A stretch of DNA of 64,000 nt, from contig CM000693.1 in the NCBI GenBank assembly GCA_000149225.2, positions 1,302,001-1,366,000 on the forward strand, read 5' to 3'. This document shows, piece after piece, positions 60,455 through 64,000 of this stretch; positions within the stretch are counted from its first letter, which is position 1, and every line of letters begins with the position of its first letter. A model generated the notes under the pieces. The model saw only the letters and a program-made list of their open reading frames with translations, made no database searches and had not been told where the DNA came from. This DNA is from Lachancea kluyveri NRRL Y-12651. Its lineage: Eukaryota; Ascomycota; Saccharomycetes; Saccharomycetales; Saccharomycetaceae. Made by a program: the position numbers and the translations under genes.

Positions 60455-61018
60455 TATAGGTTGAGATGAAGGGTGTTATCAGTCTTGACCTGAGCGAGAA
60501 ATGAGTGTGTAGGTCCCTAGTGGAGTTCTAGATTGAGGTAAAGGGAGCAAATTGAGGCAAGTGATAGTATGCACGCAGGCCTTGACCAAAATATACGCTG
60601 AATCTTTGTTTTCTCAGCTACCAGTCTAATTGAATTAGCAGAAATCTTAAAGAAGGGCTTGCGAGTTTTTTAATATCGTTCACCGTTGGTAAACAAATTT
60701 GATGTCCGGAAAATGGAACTGGCAGAGAAGGAGGAACTGGAATGTCTCACAATAAGTGGTCAGGGTTATGCTTCGACTTAAGAGATAACTTAGTGTTATC
60801 ACGATCGCTACCACAGCCTTGGTACGTTATGTACCTCGAACAAGAATTCACGTGACATAAATCATTGTAAACGATAATAATTCCCCAAAAAATTTTTCAA
60901 AAAAAAAAAAAAAAAAAAAAAATATAAACTTACTTCATCTGTAGCAGTATGCCTTACCAATAACAAAGTAGTGAGAGAGCGTGTGTGTGTGAGTGAGAGA
61001 CGTGCAAAACACAAAGTA
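60455..61018. other. AHK1/BRE1 divergent promoter region
   Basis: 564 bp. CACGTG at 60849-60854 and a 24-nt A run at 60899-60922 lie upstream of BRE1. GT/GA-rich simple sequence at 60971-61000 (GTGAGAGAGCGTGTGTGTG) directly precedes the BRE1 ATG. The A run is a likely nucleosome-free promoter element. Confidence 0.55.
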
Positions 61019-62962
61019 ATGTCAAGCGAACCTCCTGTAAAGAAGCAAAGAGTAGAGCTATCTAATCCCACAGAACCACTGACACAAAGAGACGTCATCA
61101 CGTTTCAGAAAGAAGCCTTATTTCGATCTTTGAACCAATATAGAACTCGGTATGATACAACTGTGAAACAGTATCAGGTAGTAACTAGATCAAACGAGGG
61201 CCTTAGAAAGGTTGTTTCCTCTCTTTACGGTGTTCTTACATCTCTATCTAACAAGCTCTCTACTGTTTGTTCCCAAGACGAGAGAGAACTCTTCGACAAG
61301 GTTATTCAGATAGACGCTACACAGACAAGTGGTGAGGAGATTGTACATTTGAGCGATGGAATAACCGAATTGCTAGATAAATATATCTCTGGTGGCGAAA
61401 CAAGCAACCCTACTCTTATAAATGAGCTCAAAAGGCTGGAGTCCCTAAAGACGGAATACCATATTCATAATAAGCAACTGTCAGAGGAATTGTCCGAGAT
61501 CAAGAAATACTACCAAGAGCTGTTACATAAGTATGATCGCGAAGACAGTCTCAGTGTCAAGAGAGTGTTTAAGGATAAGGAAAACCAGGAGGTAAAGGAA
61601 GAGCGCAAAGAGACACCTCCGACAGAAAGTACCATTTCCAACAACGAAAATGGTAACTTGGCACAGGTGGAACACGATTTAGAAGTTTCTGAGTTGAAAG
61701 CCAATATAGAGGCCCTCCAAGCTACCGTCAAGGAACTAGAAACTTGGAAATCTTCAAACAAACAAGAGCTGATCAACTTACGTACCGAACTGGTGACTAA
61801 ACAAACCACAACCCCGCAGGTTGAAGATCCGGATCGCGGTGTTTTACTTTCTAAAATACAGCTGATAACCAGGGAGAACTCAGAACTATCCCGGATTAAT
61901 GACTCGTATCTGGCCAAGTTCCAGCAGTTGTCTCAAGAGAGAGAGATATTTACCAACAAATTGTCAACAGAATTTCAAACCGCTCAGGAGACTTTGAAAA
62001 AGCATAACTCAACATTAGAAAAGGACTTGGTGAGAATAAGAACTACACGTGACGAATTGCTGAGTAGAATTGCTGTCCTGGAGTCACAAAGGGCCAAGTC
62101 CGAGATGTTGACCGATCTGAAGCGAGTGTTGGATTTGCAAACAGAACAAATAAACAAGCTATCTAGCAGGTGCGATAGCAATGACCAAAACGCATTAATG
62201 AAGGAACTTCAGGATTTGGAAAAAGCCTTCAAAGAACTAAGCTCACTAAGCCATAAGAAGTATTCCGAGTATATGAACCACGAATCCATAATATCCAAAT
62301 TAACGGTAGAGAAAACCAAAGCTGACCAGAAATATTTTGCAGCTATGAGATCAAAGGACTCCATATTAATCGAAAACAAGAATTTATCTAAAAATTTGAG
62401 CAAATCCAACGAATTGATATTACAATTGAAAGATTTGGAGAAAACTTTACAGTTGAAAATTGAAAATTTGGAGAAACAGATGCAACTATCACAGAATAAC
62501 GAAAAGAGGTTGATAGAGTCGAATAAATCCACGTCACTAAAAATCATGGAGTTGACTTCACAAGTGAATAAATCCAAAAAGCTATTAAACTCTTTGGAGT
62601 CAAATAACAAAAAATTGACAACCGAAAAGACAGAATTAGAGTCCAAGCTGAATGATTCTTCCATCGAACTTAAGACCATGAAGGTAAGAGTAGTCCATGC
62701 AGAAACCAAGGCGAAAAAACTACACAAATCCTTAATATCTAATGGTGGTGACGCAGGAGTAATCGCAGAAGAACTAGAAAACTTCCGCACGGTGGTATAC
62801 TGTTCTTTATGCTCCAAGAACTGGAAGAACACCGCAATTAAATCTTGCGGCCACGTATTTTGCGAGGAATGTTGTAAGGAAAGATTAGCCGCAAGAATGA
62901 GAAAATGTCCCACATGCAACAAAGGATTCAGTGCCAACGATTTGTTAGTGGTGCATTTGTAG
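61019..62962 (+). CDS. BRE1: E3 ubiquitin ligase Bre1 (H2B monoubiquitination)
   Basis: The frame is open upstream through a GTG at 60971, but the first ATG is at 61019, giving 647 residues (S. cerevisiae 700) with the expected start [20 protein letters not shown]. Most of the protein is coiled coil. The C-terminal RING finger (594-647) has the ordered ligands C-x2-C ... CGHVFC-x2-C ... CPTC. Bre1 works with the E2 Rad6 to ubiquitinate histone H2B on its C-terminal lysine, which is needed for H3K4 and H3K79 methylation and transcription elongation. It is on the same strand as DUS4. Confidence 0.97.
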   Translation: MSSEPPVKKQRVELSNPTEPLTQRDVITFQKEALFRSLNQYRTRYDTTVKQYQVVTRSNEGLRKVVSSLYGVLTSLSNKLSTVCSQDERELFDKVIQIDATQTSGEEIVHLSDGITELLDKYISGGETSNPTLINELKRLESLKTEYHIHNKQLSEELSEIKKYYQELLHKYDREDSLSVKRVFKDKENQEVKEERKETPPTESTISNNENGNLAQVEHDLEVSELKANIEALQATVKELETWKSSNKQELINLRTELVTKQTTTPQVEDPDRGVLLSKIQLITRENSELSRINDSYLAKFQQLSQEREIFTNKLSTEFQTAQETLKKHNSTLEKDLVRIRTTRDELLSRIAVLESQRAKSEMLTDLKRVLDLQTEQINKLSSRCDSNDQNALMKELQDLEKAFKELSSLSHKKYSEYMNHESIISKLTVEKTKADQKYFAAMRSKDSILIENKNLSKNLSKSNELILQLKDLEKTLQLKIENLEKQMQLSQNNEKRLIESNKSTSLKIMELTSQVNKSKKLLNSLESNNKKLTTEKTELESKLNDSSIELKTMKVRVVHAETKAKKLHKSLISNGGDAGVIAEELENFRTVVYCSLCSKNWKNTAIKSCGHVFCEECCKERLAARMRKCPTCNKGFSANDLLVVHL

Positions 62963-63676
62963 AGTTCTTTGTGCTCACACTACGTATGTAACATTATACT
63001 TTGCCTCTTTTAAGAATAAATTTCTCTTGTATTATAGCGCCTAGACGTTAAGAAGAAAACAAGCCACACTCCTTTTACTGCCAATATATGGCATTGCCTG
63101 TCTACCAACACCAATCGTCATATCAGCTTTACTGCTTTGCAGCTAAAAAAGAGCGTATTGAGGATGAAGATAATCTCTTCACAACCGCATTTCAACGCAA
63201 GTTACAATAAAAAAAAAACCGGTCTAGAGAATCCATTTTTGTTTCTTTCCAGCTGAGTACACGTTTGCTTGGATTCATATTCTAAATCCCCAAATTCTAT
63301 GTATATGCGTGTAGCTTTCCATATCTATTGCTTATAGGAAGAATAACATGTCCCAATACGGCAGGCCTTTCCGTTCGAACCAAATCTTGGCGTTGGAAAT
63401 AAAAACTGATAATTTCGATAAAATTTAATAGAAGTGCACATAGAAATCGTTATTCATAGTCGAAAAACGCGATAGTACGAGTATTAAGAGCATTGTCTTC
63501 CCTGGAACCCCTGCGAGTACACGTTGGGCGGAGCGCTTTATCGAGAAAGAAAAAAAAAATGAAACTCAACTACTCGGCGAGATACCGTTATATTCCGATT
63601 AAGTTTTGGAATATATAAAAGCATATCACTTGCTTTTGAATTGAATCGCATAATATCACACCTGAGGAGATTAACG
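62963..63676. other. BRE1 to DUS4 intergenic region
   Basis: 714 bp. TATATAAA at 63612-63619 lies 58 bp upstream of the DUS4 ATG. A9 and A8 runs occur at 63209-63217 and 63550-63559. No ORF or RNA gene is seen. Confidence 0.5.
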
Positions 63677-64000
63677 ATGTCTACAGAATATCCTCTTCCC
63701 AAGACACTGACTCAAAAAAATGACCCTTTGCATATAATCAAAACCAGAAAACATACTCATAATAGACCCGCAACCATCGCAGGGCCGATGGTTCGCTATT
63801 CAAAACTGCCTTTCCGTCAATTATGCAGACACTATAATGTTGATATTGTTTACACACCCATGATCTTAGCACGTGAGTTTATTCGTAACCGCCATGCCCG
63901 TATGGCTGACCTCAGTACCAACGATCAAGATACACCTCTGATCGTCCAAGTTGGCGTGAATAATGTCACCGACCTCTTGAGGTTTGTAGAAATGGTCAGT
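63677..64000 (+). CDS. DUS4: tRNA-dihydrouridine(20a/20b) synthase Dus4, N-terminal part (cut by window edge)
   Basis: The ATG at 63677 opens a frame that runs to the window end (108 residues of about 367). The start of the Dus TIM barrel is visible: RPATIAGPMVRYSKLPFRQL, then VDIVYTPMILAREFIRN and TPLIVQVGVNNVTDLLRFVE. Dus4 reduces U20a and U20b in tRNA D-loops. In S. cerevisiae DUS4 (YLR405W) follows SEI1 (YLR404W); here AHK1 and BRE1 lie between them, as expected of the unduplicated order. Confidence 0.96.
   Translation, partial: MSTEYPLPKTLTQKNDPLHIIKTRKHTHNRPATIAGPMVRYSKLPFRQLCRHYNVDIVYTPMILAREFIRNRHARMADLSTNDQDTPLIVQVGVNNVTDLLRFVEMVS

Noticed and set aside
60971-61018. N-terminal extensions of BRE1, and likewise of SKG6 (to 17236), BDF1 (to 49015) and DUS3 (to 52320)
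   Set aside because: The upstream frames begin at GTG or TTG, contain no ATG, and do not resemble the orthologous N-termini; the SKG6 one also covers promoter motifs.
1-64000. Many CACGTG sites across the window, suggesting a Cbf1 or Pho4 cluster
   Set aside because: About a dozen hits is near what base composition predicts (roughly nine); only the PHO81 pair has supporting context.

Overview
The window is nuclear DNA of a budding yeast of the family Saccharomycetaceae. The genes are compact and nearly all intronless, codon use is Saccharomyces-like (TTG for Leu, AGA for Arg), and almost every protein can be matched to a named S. cerevisiae gene. Gene order points to a lineage that did not pass through the whole-genome duplication (for example the Zygosaccharomyces/Torulaspora or Lachancea side). 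Genes that S. cerevisiae keeps on two sister tracks (YGR217W-YGR235C and YHR147C-YHR154W) alternate here on one chromosome. Each pair duplicated in S. cerevisiae (SKG6/TOS2, SPO12/BNS1, BDF1/BDF2) is present once. I cannot name the species from sequence alone.

Layout. Bases 1-45.4 kb form one ancestral block: CCH1 (3' end), UGA4, tRNA-Gly(GCC), CRM1, MRPL9, an OPT-family transporter, MRPL6, IMP3, SKG6, U5 snRNA, PET54, HSV2, AMA1 (with an intron), PEX28, MTC6, DIE2, SMI1, SPO12, PHB2, NAS6, PHO81, SPO16, tRNA-Ala(AGC), RTT107, YHB1 and MIC26. UGA4 and the OPT transporter interrupt this order; their neighbours are adjacent, or on the two sister tracks, in S. cerevisiae. A gene-poor 1.7 kb gap (45416-47152) then joins a second block, interleaved from YLR399C-YLR405W and YDL070W-YDL074C: BDF1, YET3, DUS3, SFP1, SEI1, AHK1, BRE1 and the 5' end of DUS4.

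The genes are ordinary housekeeping and regulatory functions, not one pathway: calcium entry, GABA and peptide uptake, nuclear export, mitochondrial ribosome and cristae, ribosome biogenesis, splicing, meiosis (AMA1, SPO16, SPO12), phosphate sensing, proteasome assembly, DNA repair, NO detoxification and chromatin. The regulatory DNA is more informative. AMA1 has an intron with a non-consensus 5' splice site and a Mer1-like enhancer. PHO81 has two CACGTG (Pho4-type) sites, SPO16 a near-perfect URS1, SKG6 an inverted SBF-type pair, DUS3 an 18-bp perfect palindrome made of two overlapping PAC boxes plus an RRPE, and the PHB2/NAS6 divergent promoter a perfect Rpn4 (PACE) element. I saw no transposon, LTR, virus-derived element, CRISPR array or novel gene cluster.

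Four genes (SKG6, BDF1, DUS3, BRE1) have reading frames that stay open upstream without an ATG; I place their starts at the first ATG.
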